A program made the translations under genes and the position numbers. Source: Levilinea sp. (lineage in GTDB: Bacteria > Chloroflexota > Anaerolineae > Anaerolineales > Anaerolineaceae). From it: DNA of 64,000 nt. The stretch spans positions 209,217-273,216 of the forward strand of contig JARKPO010000035.1 in NCBI GenBank assembly GCA_029975215.1, in the 5' to 3' direction. Below, in pieces: positions 1-12,963 of this stretch (positions are counted from its first letter, which is position 1; the number at the start of each line of letters is the position of its first letter). Under the pieces are notes generated by a model. That model saw only the letters and a list, made by a program, of their open reading frames with translations, ran no database searches and had not been told where the DNA came from.

Positions 1-543
1 CTGGCTCCCTTCCGCCCCATCATGCCCACCGGCCCGGTCTACTCCGCGGGTGGATGGGTGCCCACCGAGAGCGAGATTGTGGAATTTCTAGACGCCGTGC
101 GCGAACACAACCTGCCCTCCGTCAATTTCTTCGCCTGGGATTACGGCCGCAAGGGCCTCATTGCCCTGTGGAATAAAATCGCCGCTTACCCTCACCCCAT
201 CGGCCCGCAGCCCGCGGATATCCCTGAGCAGTATTTCTCCCTGCTCAACGCTAACAAACCCGCCGCCATCGCTAACCTCTACACGGACGACGCAGTGCAC
301 ATCACCGCCTCGAAAACCGTTCAGGGTAAAGAAGCCATCCAAACCTGGCATAAGAACTTCTTAACTAACAGCTTCCCCAACGCCACTTTTCAATTAACTT
401 CCGTCTCTGGCACGGGCAATACCCGCACCTTCACCTGGAAAGGGGTCAGCCCCAGCCGCGGAAAAATCGAAAACGGCAACGACACCATCGGCCTGATTGA
501 CGGCAAAATTGCCTATCACTATAAGTATTTCAAGATTACGTGA
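1..543 (+). CDS. C-terminal part of a two-domain protein ending in an NTF2/SnoaL-like domain (5' truncated by window)
   Basis: The reading frame is open from base 1, so the gene begins upstream and the ATG at 22 is probably internal. The first ~65 residues (GGWVPTESEI, then NFFAWDYGRKGLIALW) look like the last strand and helix of a TIM-barrel, glycosidase-like domain. The rest, from about DIPEQYFSLLNANKPAAIANLY, has the helix-then-sheet pattern of NTF2/SnoaL-like domains (LYTDDAVHITASKTVQGKEAI), a fold that binds small ligands or acts as an accessory domain. No catalytic residues can be assigned. A strong hairpin terminator follows 18 bases after the stop and separates it from the convergent rpoC. 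Domain naming is by pattern recognition; substrate unknown. Confidence 0.6.
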   Translation: MAPFRPIMPTGPVYSAGGWVPTESEIVEFLDAVREHNLPSVNFFAWDYGRKGLIALWNKIAAYPHPIGPQPADIPEQYFSLLNANKPAAIANLYTDDAVHITASKTVQGKEAIQTWHKNFLTNSFPNATFQLTSVSGTGNTRTFTWKGVSPSRGKIENGNDTIGLIDGKIAYHYKYFKIT

Positions 544-560
544 GCCTCACCCACCAATAT

Positions 561-598
561 AAAAAATCTGCCGAGGCCAACTTCTCGGCAGATTTTTT
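561..598. terminator. Bidirectional intrinsic terminator between convergent genes
   Basis: Perfect 15-bp inverted repeat (561-575 with 584-598, 8-base loop). It has A6 at the left edge and T6 at the right edge, so a U-tract follows the hairpin on both strands. It sits between the upstream plus-strand gene and the end of rpoC. Confidence 0.92.
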
Positions 599-626
599 GA
601 TTCGTTTGAAAATACACTTTGCCCGA

Positions 627-4856
<4,230 letters not shown>

Positions 4857-4975
4857 CGAATGCCTCCTGACCGGAATAAGAAAGATGAACCATGAAAGGG
4901 CGCACGGGACGCACTGCCCCGGCACCCGTAAACATTAAATGTTACCCAAGCCGATTAACACACATGCGACCGTAA

Positions 4976-4984
4976 ATTATAGCA
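4976..4984 (-). promoter_or_regulatory. Extended -10 promoter for rpoC
   Basis: On the minus strand the sequence is TGCTATAAT (perfect TATAAT at 4981-4976 with the TG extension). No good -35 is present, as expected for extended -10 promoters. Predicted transcription start is near 4969, giving a leader of about 110 bases before the GTG. Confidence 0.72.
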
Positions 4985-5031
4985 CACTTCAACTGAAATG
5001 GAAGAGGCAAATTTAAGAATTGGATTAAGAA

Positions 5032-8000
5032 TTATCCGTTTTTCCCCGCCTCAGGCTGAACATACGGCACTTCCAGATAGAAGGTGCTGCCCTTGCCCAG
5101 CTGACTTTCCACCCATACCCGCCCGTGATGGCGCTCCGCAATCGAACGTACAATCGCCAGCCCCAGTCCTGTACCCCGCTGTTGGTAGGCCTCTCTTCGG
5201 CGGCTGCGGTAAAACTTCTCAAACATATGCGGCAAATCCAACGGCGCAATCCCAATGCCGGTATCTGTCACCTCAAATACCACGGTCTGCGCCCGCAGCC
5301 TCAGCCGCACGCTCACCTTGCCGTCTACCGGCGTGTATTTGATGGCGTTGTCTACCAGGTTGTAGACGGCCTGTTCCAACAACGCTTTGTCGGCCTTCAG
5401 CAGGTCCACCTGCGTCCCTTCCGGCCGCTCCAGCACCAGCGAGATGCTCTTGTTGTCCGCCTGCGGCTGCAAGGCTTCCACCACGTGCGAGGCGATGCCC
5501 CAGGCCGTCACCGGCTCAATTTGCAGCCCAATTCCCGCATCAATCCGTCCCAAATCCAACAAATTGCCTACCAGGCGGCTCATGCTTTCCACGCCGGAGA
5601 TGATCTTGGCCACATATTCTTTCTGCTGCGCGTTGAGTTCGCCCACCATTTGCATCATGGTGGCATACCCGCGCATCAGGGTCAGCGGTGAGCGCAGGTC
5701 GTGGCTGACGGTGGAGACAAAATCGGTCTTGAGCGTGTCCAGTTCTTTGTAATGGGTGATATCGCGCAGGATGGCGATGCGCCCCACCGGCACACCCTCC
5801 GACGCCACGGGCGACACACTGGCCGAATAGATCCGCCCATTGGGCAACGAAATCTCGCGCGAGGCCACTCGCTGTTCCAAAGGTCCGCTCAACAAATCCA
5901 GTAAATCTGGATGGATCACAACTTCTTTAACCGGCTTGCCCGGAGTCGGCGAAACCAGCAGCCCCGCCAGTTGCAAAGCCGCCGGATTCAAAAGCTGTAA
6001 ACAATTGTGTTCGTCAATCACCAGCACCGGATCCGGCGTGGAAGACAGCACCGCCTCCAGGCGTTGGCGGCCAATTTCCGCCGTGGCATACAGCCGCGCG
6101 TTAGCCGCTGCCAACGCTGCCTGCCCCGCCAGGGTGCTCAGGAAACGGATTTCCTCTTCGGTAAAGGTGTGCGCAGCCTCATACGCCACCCACAGCGCAC
6201 CGTAGTACAGCCCTTCATGGTGCAGTGCCAGAGCAATCAATGCCCCAGGTTGGGCTGTGCTCTGCGGCAGATTAAACCGCCGCACTCGCTGCATGTTGGC
6301 CACGGAGATGACATCCTGCTGGCGAGCCATCTCAAAAATCGGCTCATCTAAACCTGCATACAGCTCCGCCGAAGGGCCAACCCCCACCCCTACCGGATGA
6401 GTGGATTGCAAATCCAGTGAGGCTTCGCGGATCAAAATCACCCTCGCCGCGCAGGCGCTGCCGCGCAGAGCTGCCTTCAAAATGGGCGTCACCGCATGGC
6501 TGGCTTCCAGGCTGGCTGCCACCCCCTGACTCACCTGCAGCAGCCGGTTGAGTTCTTCCAGGCGCGCCTGCAGTGAAACGCGCATCTGTTCAAAGGCGCG
6601 GCTGACTTGCCCGATCTCATCTACCCCCTGTACCTGAACGGGATGATCCAGCTGCCCCTGAGCAATGCGCCCTGCCTCCTGCGCCAGATGATGCATAGAA
6701 CCCACCACTCGGCCCAGGCTGAATCGCAGCGAGAAGACCACCAAAAGCACCACCGCCACCAGTACACCCAGCAGGGGGAAAGCAATGGAGAGGGCCAGCT
6801 CCTGTGCATGCGAGGCCGGAACCGCCAGCAAAATTGCCCACGGACGGCCCACCATCGGCTGGTAATACACATACTGCCGGTCGCCTTGTGCCGAAAGGTC
6901 TTCGTAGAAATTTCGCCCATCCGGCGAAACCTGTCCCTTGTAGGCCGTCATCACCAGGCTCGAAAGCGGATGGTAGAGGATGCGGTTATTTTCATCCAAA
7001 ACCACCCCCTCTCCACCGATGGAACGAATCGTCTCCAGGGCTTGAATGGCGGGTTGGGTAAACGGGTTTGAATTCAGGTCTGTGCGCCCCAAAAGCACCC
7101 CGCGCGTCGTGCCGTCCTCGGCTCGCACAGCCGCCAGGAAAGTGATTTGCGCTGTGCTTTCCCCTTCCCAAGGGGCAATCGTGTAGGTCTGAACCAGGAC
7201 GCCATTCAGCGCCAGTTGAATGCCAGCCAGTTCCTCACGCGTGGCGACCAGTTGGCCGAAATCGTTCAGCGGATAGCCCCCCAAGGGCTGCCCATTCCCG
7301 TCCAAGAGGTATAACTGCCGGAAATAAGGAACTGCGCGCAGCCGTCGAGCCAGAGCGCTATGCAGTTCTTCCCCACGCAGATCCAGCAGTTCTTCATCCG
7401 CCAGGGTTAAAATCAGGTTTTGGCCAGATTCCAGAAAATAAGGCAGGCTCTCCGAAGCCACCCGTGCCGTGCTTTCCAACTGCTGCCGCACCATTCGCTG
7501 TGCCGCCGCCCCAGCCACCCACCAGTCGGTCAACACCATCACCAGAAACAAAACCCCCGCCCACGGCAGCGTGGTGTACAAAAAACGGGTTTGCAGGCTG
7601 GTGTCCGCCGGAGAGGGCCGCAGCGTATCCTGACGTCCCCAGCCCTTGCGCCACACCAGGGCGGCTAACTCGGCCACCACCCCGCCGAATACTACTTCCA
7701 GGCAACGCGCGCCAATCAGCGGCCAGGTTTGGGTCAACGCGTAATCCAGCCGCGCCGCTATCGAACCGCCGGTGATGAACAAGGCTGTGGTCAAATACAG
7801 GGGAACGCTTACCCCCGCCAGCGCCAGAGCGGCGATGAAGGGGTGGCGCAGGACCTGATAGGTGCGTGATGCGTACCGTTGGCGGGTAAGCAGGCTGAAG
7901 ATCAGGGCAGACGCAGCCAGCTCCAGCATCGTGAAGGCGTGATGCGTGCCCCAAATGCCTGCCAGCAGTCCGTTGAACCCGCCCACCAGCACCGCCGCCC

Positions 8001-8331
8001 ACGGCCCAATCCACCCCGCTGCCAACATCCACGGAATTGCCTGAAAGAACATCCAATACGGGGCGCTGCTCTCCACCGGGATACCGGGGATGGGCAAAAC
8101 GTTTTCAGATGACAGGCGCACGCCAAAAAACAGGCTGGTGAAAATGGTTGCCACCCCCAAAATCACCAGGAACATCCACTTGCGCACCGGAGTGAACGGG
8201 GAAGGTTCCCAGTTTCGCCACAACCCAATCACAATCAGAAGCGCAAGCAAAAACCACCCCAACCAGCCCAGGAGGTTATAAGGCAGGTCAAGGCGCGCCT
8301 GTGCATTCAGCAATGTGAGCAGAAATTGCAT
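5032..8331 (-). CDS. Orphan multi-sensor histidine kinase (polytopic N-terminus, Cache, HAMP, GAF, PAS, HisKA, HATPase)
   Basis: Membrane sensor kinase, 1099 residues from the ATG at 8331 (AAGGA 7 bases upstream; the frame also extends to a TTG at 8370). Residues ~1-230 hold 6-7 membrane segments resembling an integral-membrane sensor module. After a further helix near 257, residues ~275-510 look like an extracytoplasmic double-Cache domain, closed by a helix near 515-535. Then follow HAMP (~535-590), GAF (~604-750), PAS (~755-865), HisKA with His877 in STVSHDLRSPLT, and HATPase_c with N-box NAIKYTP, DTGIGI and GTGLGLAIV. The module order suggests separate sensing of membrane, extracellular and cytoplasmic signals. 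No response regulator is adjacent, so its partner is elsewhere. It has its own extended -10 promoter. Confidence 0.93.
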   Translation of the reverse strand: MQFLLTLLNAQARLDLPYNLLGWLGWFLLALLIVIGLWRNWEPSPFTPVRKWMFLVILGVATIFTSLFFGVRLSSENVLPIPGIPVESSAPYWMFFQAIPWMLAAGWIGPWAAVLVGGFNGLLAGIWGTHHAFTMLELAASALIFSLLTRQRYASRTYQVLRHPFIAALALAGVSVPLYLTTALFITGGSIAARLDYALTQTWPLIGARCLEVVFGGVVAELAALVWRKGWGRQDTLRPSPADTSLQTRFLYTTLPWAGVLFLVMVLTDWWVAGAAAQRMVRQQLESTARVASESLPYFLESGQNLILTLADEELLDLRGEELHSALARRLRAVPYFRQLYLLDGNGQPLGGYPLNDFGQLVATREELAGIQLALNGVLVQTYTIAPWEGESTAQITFLAAVRAEDGTTRGVLLGRTDLNSNPFTQPAIQALETIRSIGGEGVVLDENNRILYHPLSSLVMTAYKGQVSPDGRNFYEDLSAQGDRQYVYYQPMVGRPWAILLAVPASHAQELALSIAFPLLGVLVAVVLLVVFSLRFSLGRVVGSMHHLAQEAGRIAQGQLDHPVQVQGVDEIGQVSRAFEQMRVSLQARLEELNRLLQVSQGVAASLEASHAVTPILKAALRGSACAARVILIREASLDLQSTHPVGVGVGPSAELYAGLDEPIFEMARQQDVISVANMQRVRRFNLPQSTAQPGALIALALHHEGLYYGALWVAYEAAHTFTEEEIRFLSTLAGQAALAAANARLYATAEIGRQRLEAVLSSTPDPVLVIDEHNCLQLLNPAALQLAGLLVSPTPGKPVKEVVIHPDLLDLLSGPLEQRVASREISLPNGRIYSASVSPVASEGVPVGRIAILRDITHYKELDTLKTDFVSTVSHDLRSPLTLMRGYATMMQMVGELNAQQKEYVAKIISGVESMSRLVGNLLDLGRIDAGIGLQIEPVTAWGIASHVVEALQPQADNKSISLVLERPEGTQVDLLKADKALLEQAVYNLVDNAIKYTPVDGKVSVRLRLRAQTVVFEVTDTGIGIAPLDLPHMFEKFYRSRRREAYQQRGTGLGLAIVRSIAERHHGRVWVESQLGKGSTFYLEVPYVQPEAGKNG

Positions 8332-8393
8332 GCGGTCATCCTTGCAAGTATTGTGCCAGCCTGTGGACAACCTGGCTGTGGCCCGATGAACTG

Positions 8394-8402
8394 ATTATAG
8401 CA
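8394..8402 (-). promoter_or_regulatory. Extended -10 promoter for the sensor kinase
   Basis: Minus-strand TGCTATAAT, identical to the elements upstream of rpoC and uvrA. Predicted start near 8387, about 56 bases before the chosen ATG. It lies between the end of the long 8.4-29 kb gene run and the kinase. Confidence 0.7.
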
Positions 8403-8437
8403 TTTCTGCCGCAAGTAAGCTGCGTTTTCCCCCTACC

Positions 8438-9754
8438 TCATTTCCGTTCTTTCCAACCCGCCTGGCGGTTAAACCCCGCCCAGGCTCGCCGGTACAGCCA
8501 CGACGGCCGCTGCGTCACCGGCTGCTGCTGCACCGCCCGCAGCCAATCTTCCCGCGCAGCCTGCGCCTCGCGCAAACAATCCGCGCTCACCGTTCGCCGA
8601 GCCTCTCGGTCGGCGCCCACGGCGGCAGCTCGCCGCACAAAATCCGCTTCCAAAGCGTCCCGCTGAGCCTGATAAACTCCCAGGCGCTCCTGATACCCCA
8701 TCAGCACCTGACGGTGCAAGTCTTCGTGCCGCCAAAAATAGCTGCGGTCATCTGCATTGGCGCTGGGCACAGGGCCAAAATCAGGCAGTCCCGCTTCCAT
8801 CCACACCGGGATAAAGATCCCCGTGCAGGGGGCAGCGCTGCCCGTCACCCAATGCACCGGCTGATCACCCAATTCCGCCACCCACGAAGCCACCGTCTGG
8901 CTGTTGCGCACCGGGCCAAACCCCGCGTGCATACACACATCTGCACCCAGCAGTCCGCGGTCTGGGCCGCTGCTGCCGTGGCTGCGCAGAATGGCCATCA
9001 TGCTGGCCGCCGTTAAGCGCCCTGCGTCGGCTTGCAGCGCACCCACCGTGCAGCTTTGCCGCCGGCGCGAATCGCTCAGCGGGGTGTACAGGGCGTCGGC
9101 GTAGCAGCGCGCCAGGTCAAAATCCGTTCTACCGCGCGCCCAACCCTTCTGCACCGCCGTCTCCACCAGCCCCGGCGATGCCAGATCCCACTCACCTCCC
9201 AGGGTATAGCCGTTGGAAATGGAAGCCACCCCCACCACCTTCTTGGCCGCCCACAGGCGGTCCACTGTTTCCAGCACCCAGGCCTCATGCGCGTCGGCGA
9301 TCAAAAAGCTGTTGTGGTAATAAAACGCGTGGGTCAGGCCGCAGTTGCCGCCCTGTCCGTAGGTCTCCAGCAGCTGCGTGATCACCTCCAGCGCCTCTTG
9401 GGCGCTGCTTCCGCGCTCCAAACCCAGCCGCAGCAAATCCATGCCCAGCAGGGCTGGCTTCTGATTGGGCGGAATCTTGGAAAACACAGCTTCATTGCCA
9501 ATCACCACCCCATGCTCGTTGGCCCCCATCTCCGCCCCCCACATCCAAAACGGCTGACTTAACAGCACCGCGTGGGTGTGAGCTGCCTGCGGAATTTCTA
9601 TGTACGTGCAGCGCAAACGGCTGCCGCTGGGGTGATCCGCCGCTGGAACCAAAACCAGGGACTGCGCCTCATTGGGTTCGCGGTCGCTGTTCTTGGCAAA
9701 CAGCATCTTGCCGTTGGCGGTCACTTCGGGGGTTGCAACCAGGGTGTCGCACAT
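8438..9754 (-). CDS. Peptidase C69 / secernin-like Ntn-hydrolase family protein
   Basis: 438 residues. It begins MCDTLVATPEVTANGKMLFAKNSDRE; in the C69/secernin family Cys2 becomes the N-terminal nucleophile after Met removal, and the downstream NSDRE stretch is typical. GANEHGVVIGNEAVF is also a family pattern. Likely activity is dipeptidase or amidohydrolase; the substrate cannot be read from sequence. There is no signal peptide, so it is predicted cytoplasmic. It starts 3 bases after the cmk stop with GAGG 6 bases before the ATG, and is the last gene of the long minus-strand run. The tail (about residues 345-438) is rich in Ala and Arg and poorly conserved-looking. Confidence 0.85.
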   Translation of the reverse strand: MCDTLVATPEVTANGKMLFAKNSDREPNEAQSLVLVPAADHPSGSRLRCTYIEIPQAAHTHAVLLSQPFWMWGAEMGANEHGVVIGNEAVFSKIPPNQKPALLGMDLLRLGLERGSSAQEALEVITQLLETYGQGGNCGLTHAFYYHNSFLIADAHEAWVLETVDRLWAAKKVVGVASISNGYTLGGEWDLASPGLVETAVQKGWARGRTDFDLARCYADALYTPLSDSRRRQSCTVGALQADAGRLTAASMMAILRSHGSSGPDRGLLGADVCMHAGFGPVRNSQTVASWVAELGDQPVHWVTGSAAPCTGIFIPVWMEAGLPDFGPVPSANADDRSYFWRHEDLHRQVLMGYQERLGVYQAQRDALEADFVRRAAAVGADREARRTVSADCLREAQAAREDWLRAVQQQPVTQRPSWLYRRAWAGFNRQAGWKERK

Positions 9755-9757
9755 GAT

Positions 9758-10438
9758 TTACCTCGCTTTGACAAGAGCCTGAATCTTCTCCAAGACTTGC
9801 TCAATGCTCAAACCGTCGGTGGAGACAATCACGGCGTCTTCTGCCGGACGCAGCGGCGCCACCTTGCGGGTGGAATCAATCTCATCCCGCCGCCGCATGG
9901 AGGCCAGAATCGCTTCGTAATCAGCCTCTTCGCCGCGCTGGCGCACCTCATCATACCGCCGCCGCGCGCGCTCTTCCACCGAAGCGTCCATATACACCTT
10001 CAAATCCGCATCGGGCAGCACCACCGTGCCGATATCCCGCCCCACCATCACCACTTTACCCCGCTTCCCAATCCTGCGCTGCTGTTCTGTCATGGCTACG
10101 CGCACACCAGGATACGCTGACACCACCGATACGTTGGCGTCCACCTCTGGCGCGCGAATCTCCCAGGTGATGTCCACCCCGTCCAGCAAAATGTCGCTCT
10201 TGCGTCCGTCCGGCTGGCTGGCCTCGCGCACATCAATGTGCACCGTCTCGGCCAGGTGGGTCACTGCCTGCTCATCATTCACCACACCCAACCGCCGCAG
10301 TGCCGCCAACGTCACCGCCCGATACATCACGCCTGTGTCAAAATACAGATACCCCAGGGACCGCGCCAACAGTTCCGCAATCGTTGATTTTCCCGAAGCC
10401 GCTGGGCCGTCCACCGCAATGGTTTGTGGGATTGGCAT
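9758..10438 (-). CDS. cmk: Cytidylate kinase
   Basis: (d)CMP kinase of pyrimidine nucleotide synthesis, 226 residues, the usual length. P-loop GPAASGKST at residues 10-18 is followed by the family pattern LGYLYFDTGVMYRAVTLAAL. DGRDIGTVV is represented by GRDIGTVVLPDADLKVY, and the LID-like arginine region ARRRYDEV is present. It lies 19 bases after the PlsC-type acyltransferase and 3 bases before the C69 peptidase, so it is transcribed inside the envelope operon. A cmk-plsC pairing is seen in many bacteria. Confidence 0.96.
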   Translation of the reverse strand: MPIPQTIAVDGPAASGKSTIAELLARSLGYLYFDTGVMYRAVTLAALRRLGVVNDEQAVTHLAETVHIDVREASQPDGRKSDILLDGVDITWEIRAPEVDANVSVVSAYPGVRVAMTEQQRRIGKRGKVVMVGRDIGTVVLPDADLKVYMDASVEERARRRYDEVRQRGEEADYEAILASMRRRDEIDSTRKVAPLRPAEDAVIVSTDGLSIEQVLEKIQALVKAR

Positions 10439-10457
10439 TTCCGTGTCCCTTTCCTGT

Positions 10458-11174
10458 CTAATGTTCAGTACTCGCCTGGCCCGAAAGCAAGCCCTCGGCC
10501 ATTTCTGTATAAAACCCGCGTTCCTCCAGCGGCAGCAAAGCAGCGATGTGCGCCATCACCACATCCACCCGGCGCTGCATAGCCGCCTTATCACGGCCGT
10601 CCACCGCGGCGCTCTCCAGCGCGCGCCCAATGCGCATGACCACCCGCGGCCTTTCGCCTGCGCGCAGCTTGCGCATAAACTCCAGTGTGCTGCCCGTGAT
10701 GGCCACCGGCACCACCGGCACGGCCGCCTGGCTCAAAATCCACCCCAGTCCCAGCCGCCCTTGCAGCAGCCCCAAACCGCTGTTGACTCGCCCCTCTGGC
10801 GCAATCATCAGCCGCGCCCCCGCCCGCAGGGCCGCCAACGTGTTTTCCAGCGCCCGCCGGTCGTATTGCTCGCGGTGAATGGGAATGCCGCCGTACAGCC
10901 GCACCCACATCTTGCGCCCCTTCTCCTGCCACAGATCTGCCTCAGCTAAAACCTCTGGCGCTGCAGGCCAATGAGTGATCAAAAAGGGCGGGTCAAAAAT
11001 CGAGCTGTGATTGAAAGCGATCAAATACGGCCCGCGCGGCGGCACGTTCTCCAAACCGTACACTTCAGGCCGCACCAGCAGCCAGTAAGCCAACCGCCCC
11101 ACCCCGCGAACCAATCCGCGCGCCGCAGCACGCACCGCAGAGAGCGAATAAACAGCTGGTGCAGCCGCCTCCAT
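10458..11174 (-). CDS. 1-acyl-sn-glycerol-3-phosphate acyltransferase-like (PlsC/LPLAT family)
   Basis: 238 residues from the ATG at 11174, five bases after the preceding stop. A longer in-frame extension to 11285 overlaps the upstream gene and has no homology character. The acyltransferase HX4D motif is His56-Asp61 (NHSSIFD), followed by the acceptor-binding block (APEGRVN) and a PVVPVAITGS-type strand. The family transfers an acyl chain to lysophosphatidate at the inner membrane face. A hydrophobic N-terminal segment (YWLLVRP region) suggests membrane association. The position before cmk supports a phospholipid role; a role in lipid-anchor synthesis for the neighbouring glycan genes is also possible. 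Confidence 0.88.
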   Translation of the reverse strand: MEAAAPAVYSLSAVRAAARGLVRGVGRLAYWLLVRPEVYGLENVPPRGPYLIAFNHSSIFDPPFLITHWPAAPEVLAEADLWQEKGRKMWVRLYGGIPIHREQYDRRALENTLAALRAGARLMIAPEGRVNSGLGLLQGRLGLGWILSQAAVPVVPVAITGSTLEFMRKLRAGERPRVVMRIGRALESAAVDGRDKAAMQRRVDVVMAHIAALLPLEERGFYTEMAEGLLSGQASTEH

Positions 11175-11179
11175 AGACT

Positions 11180-12949
11180 TTAAGGCACCGCTTCTTGCGG
11201 CGCAAGCACCGGGCCTGTATCTTTCGGCGCTTCCGCTGCTGGTCCGGTCCCCTGACCGCCCGCAAACAGATCCGAGCGCGCCCACAAGAACAAGGCTTCC
11301 TGCTGCGTGGGGGCTTCACGGGTGATCAACCAGCGCACCCATTCATCCCCGTAGAGCAAGCTCCACGGTACGCTGGATTGCAGCACAAAATCCTGACCGG
11401 TGTAGGCCGAGGGCAGAGTCAGCGGCTGACTATTGTTTGTGAACACCACCGCCGGGGTACCGTCCACCGCCAGTGCATTGACATACCGCACCTGAGTGAA
11501 ATCGCGCAGCAGCCAGCGAAGCGACGGTGAGGTATTGTCCTCCACCACCATCTCAATTCCGCTGCGTGAACGTACATTCCATTCAGAGAGGTCGCCCAGC
11601 GTGCTGCGGATCAAATCTCCATCCGTAATCAAAGGGCTGCTCAGCCATAAATTGGTCTCAGGGTGTTTGGAAAGACCCGCCGAATGCCAGGCCGCGCTGC
11701 CCGTCCACACCAACAGAGCCGCCAGCACCGCCCCCACAAAGCCGCGCAATCCCGCGCGCCGCGACCAACCCACCCCAATCATGATCGAAATCACCACAAA
11801 CAGCACAAAGGATATAACGATGCTCAAGGTGCGCAACGTCGTCGGGTCCAGCGAGTTCAAGCCGCCGGAACCGGTCACTGCCTGATCTTGCACCAGGTTC
11901 AGCCCAACCACATTCAGCCAGGCGAATCCAATCAAAGTGAAGCCCAACACGGCCTGCCCGATCGAGACCAATCCGTGTTCATCCTCCCCTTCGAACAGGC
12001 GGCAAACTTCCCTTGCTGCCAGCGCCCACAAAGGAACCGTCACCCACACCCAATCCGTCACCTGCCGCGCCGGGTACAGCAGCACAATCACCAGGGCCGC
12101 CGCAAACCAGCGCCCCAACAGATCGTCCAGCGCATCCTTACGCCATCTGCCGTGCAGAAGCCCCACCCAACCCAATATCAGCGGCAGAGTTTCCATCAAC
12201 ACTAACGCCAGCACCATCTGGTTCAGCGGTGAGCCGCCGCCAAACTTCCATCCGCTCCAAAAAACCAGGAAGCTGTTGACCCAGGCGCTCAACCCCATCG
12301 GCTGCAGCATAAACAGCGTGCCGAAGCCCACCAGCCCCACCGCCAGCCAGGGAAAAAATGTCAGCCGCAGCCGGGGATCCGCGGGGGATAATTCAGCCTT
12401 CCGGTTGACCCAGCGGCTCCACAGCCACACCAGCGCCCCCACCAACAGGCCCAGCCAGGCCGCAGGCCCGCCCAACAGGGCCGTGCCCGCCAGAACGCCC
12501 GCCGGGGCAGGTTTGCCCGCCGCCAGCAAGGCCAGAGCCAGCAGTCCCAGCGACACGCTGAAGATGCCGCCCTCCGCCGTGCGCGAAAGCGCCAGCAGTG
12601 CAGGGTCCACCGCCAGGGCAAACGCCAAAATCACCGCCGGAACCCGCCCCAAACGCTCGCGCAGGAACCAGGGCGCCAGCACCAACAGGCTGCCCGCCAA
12701 AGCCGGCCAAAGCCGCGCCAGGAATTCATTCGCACCGCCCAGGAAGAAGTTCACCAGGGTCAGCAGCAAATACCCCGGCTGCGGCCCCATCACCGTGGGC
12801 ACACCGCGGGCCAGATCCCAGGCTTGCAGCGCCAGGGCCGCCTCATTTTCTGTGAAGGCCGTCTGTCCCAAGAGCACCAGGCGCAGGCCCAGCCCTACCC
12901 CCAGCGCGGCCACATACATACCTTTTTCTCGTGTCATCGCCAGCTTCAT
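11180..12949 (-). CDS. Agl23-like / GT39-like polytopic membrane protein
   Basis: 589 residues from the ATG at 12949 (a GTG at 12958 lies too close to the AAGGA). About 12 hydrophobic segments are followed by a soluble C-terminal part. The N-terminus resembles TIGR03663 (Agl23) and dolichyl-phosphate-mannose mannosyltransferases: first external loop TENEAALALQAWDLARG, then ANEFLARLWPALAGSLL. Known Agl23 members have an invariant DE and HGP; here the equivalents read ENE and MGPQPGY, so the signature is altered. Agl23 proteins are known to occur near YYY proteins, exactly as here (stop of the YYY gene 14 bases upstream). Function of the family is unproven; GT-C transferase or flippase-associated activity is inferred. 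Confidence 0.75.
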   Translation of the reverse strand: MKLAMTREKGMYVAALGVGLGLRLVLLGQTAFTENEAALALQAWDLARGVPTVMGPQPGYLLLTLVNFFLGGANEFLARLWPALAGSLLVLAPWFLRERLGRVPAVILAFALAVDPALLALSRTAEGGIFSVSLGLLALALLAAGKPAPAGVLAGTALLGGPAAWLGLLVGALVWLWSRWVNRKAELSPADPRLRLTFFPWLAVGLVGFGTLFMLQPMGLSAWVNSFLVFWSGWKFGGGSPLNQMVLALVLMETLPLILGWVGLLHGRWRKDALDDLLGRWFAAALVIVLLYPARQVTDWVWVTVPLWALAAREVCRLFEGEDEHGLVSIGQAVLGFTLIGFAWLNVVGLNLVQDQAVTGSGGLNSLDPTTLRTLSIVISFVLFVVISIMIGVGWSRRAGLRGFVGAVLAALLVWTGSAAWHSAGLSKHPETNLWLSSPLITDGDLIRSTLGDLSEWNVRSRSGIEMVVEDNTSPSLRWLLRDFTQVRYVNALAVDGTPAVVFTNNSQPLTLPSAYTGQDFVLQSSVPWSLLYGDEWVRWLITREAPTQQEALFLWARSDLFAGGQGTGPAAEAPKDTGPVLAPQEAVP

Positions 12950-12963
12950 CGTATCCACAATCC

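Noticed and set aside
4931..4943. AACATT/AATGTT palindrome in the rpoC leader
   Set aside because: A 13-base AT-rich near-palindrome alone is not evidence for an operator; no second copy seen.
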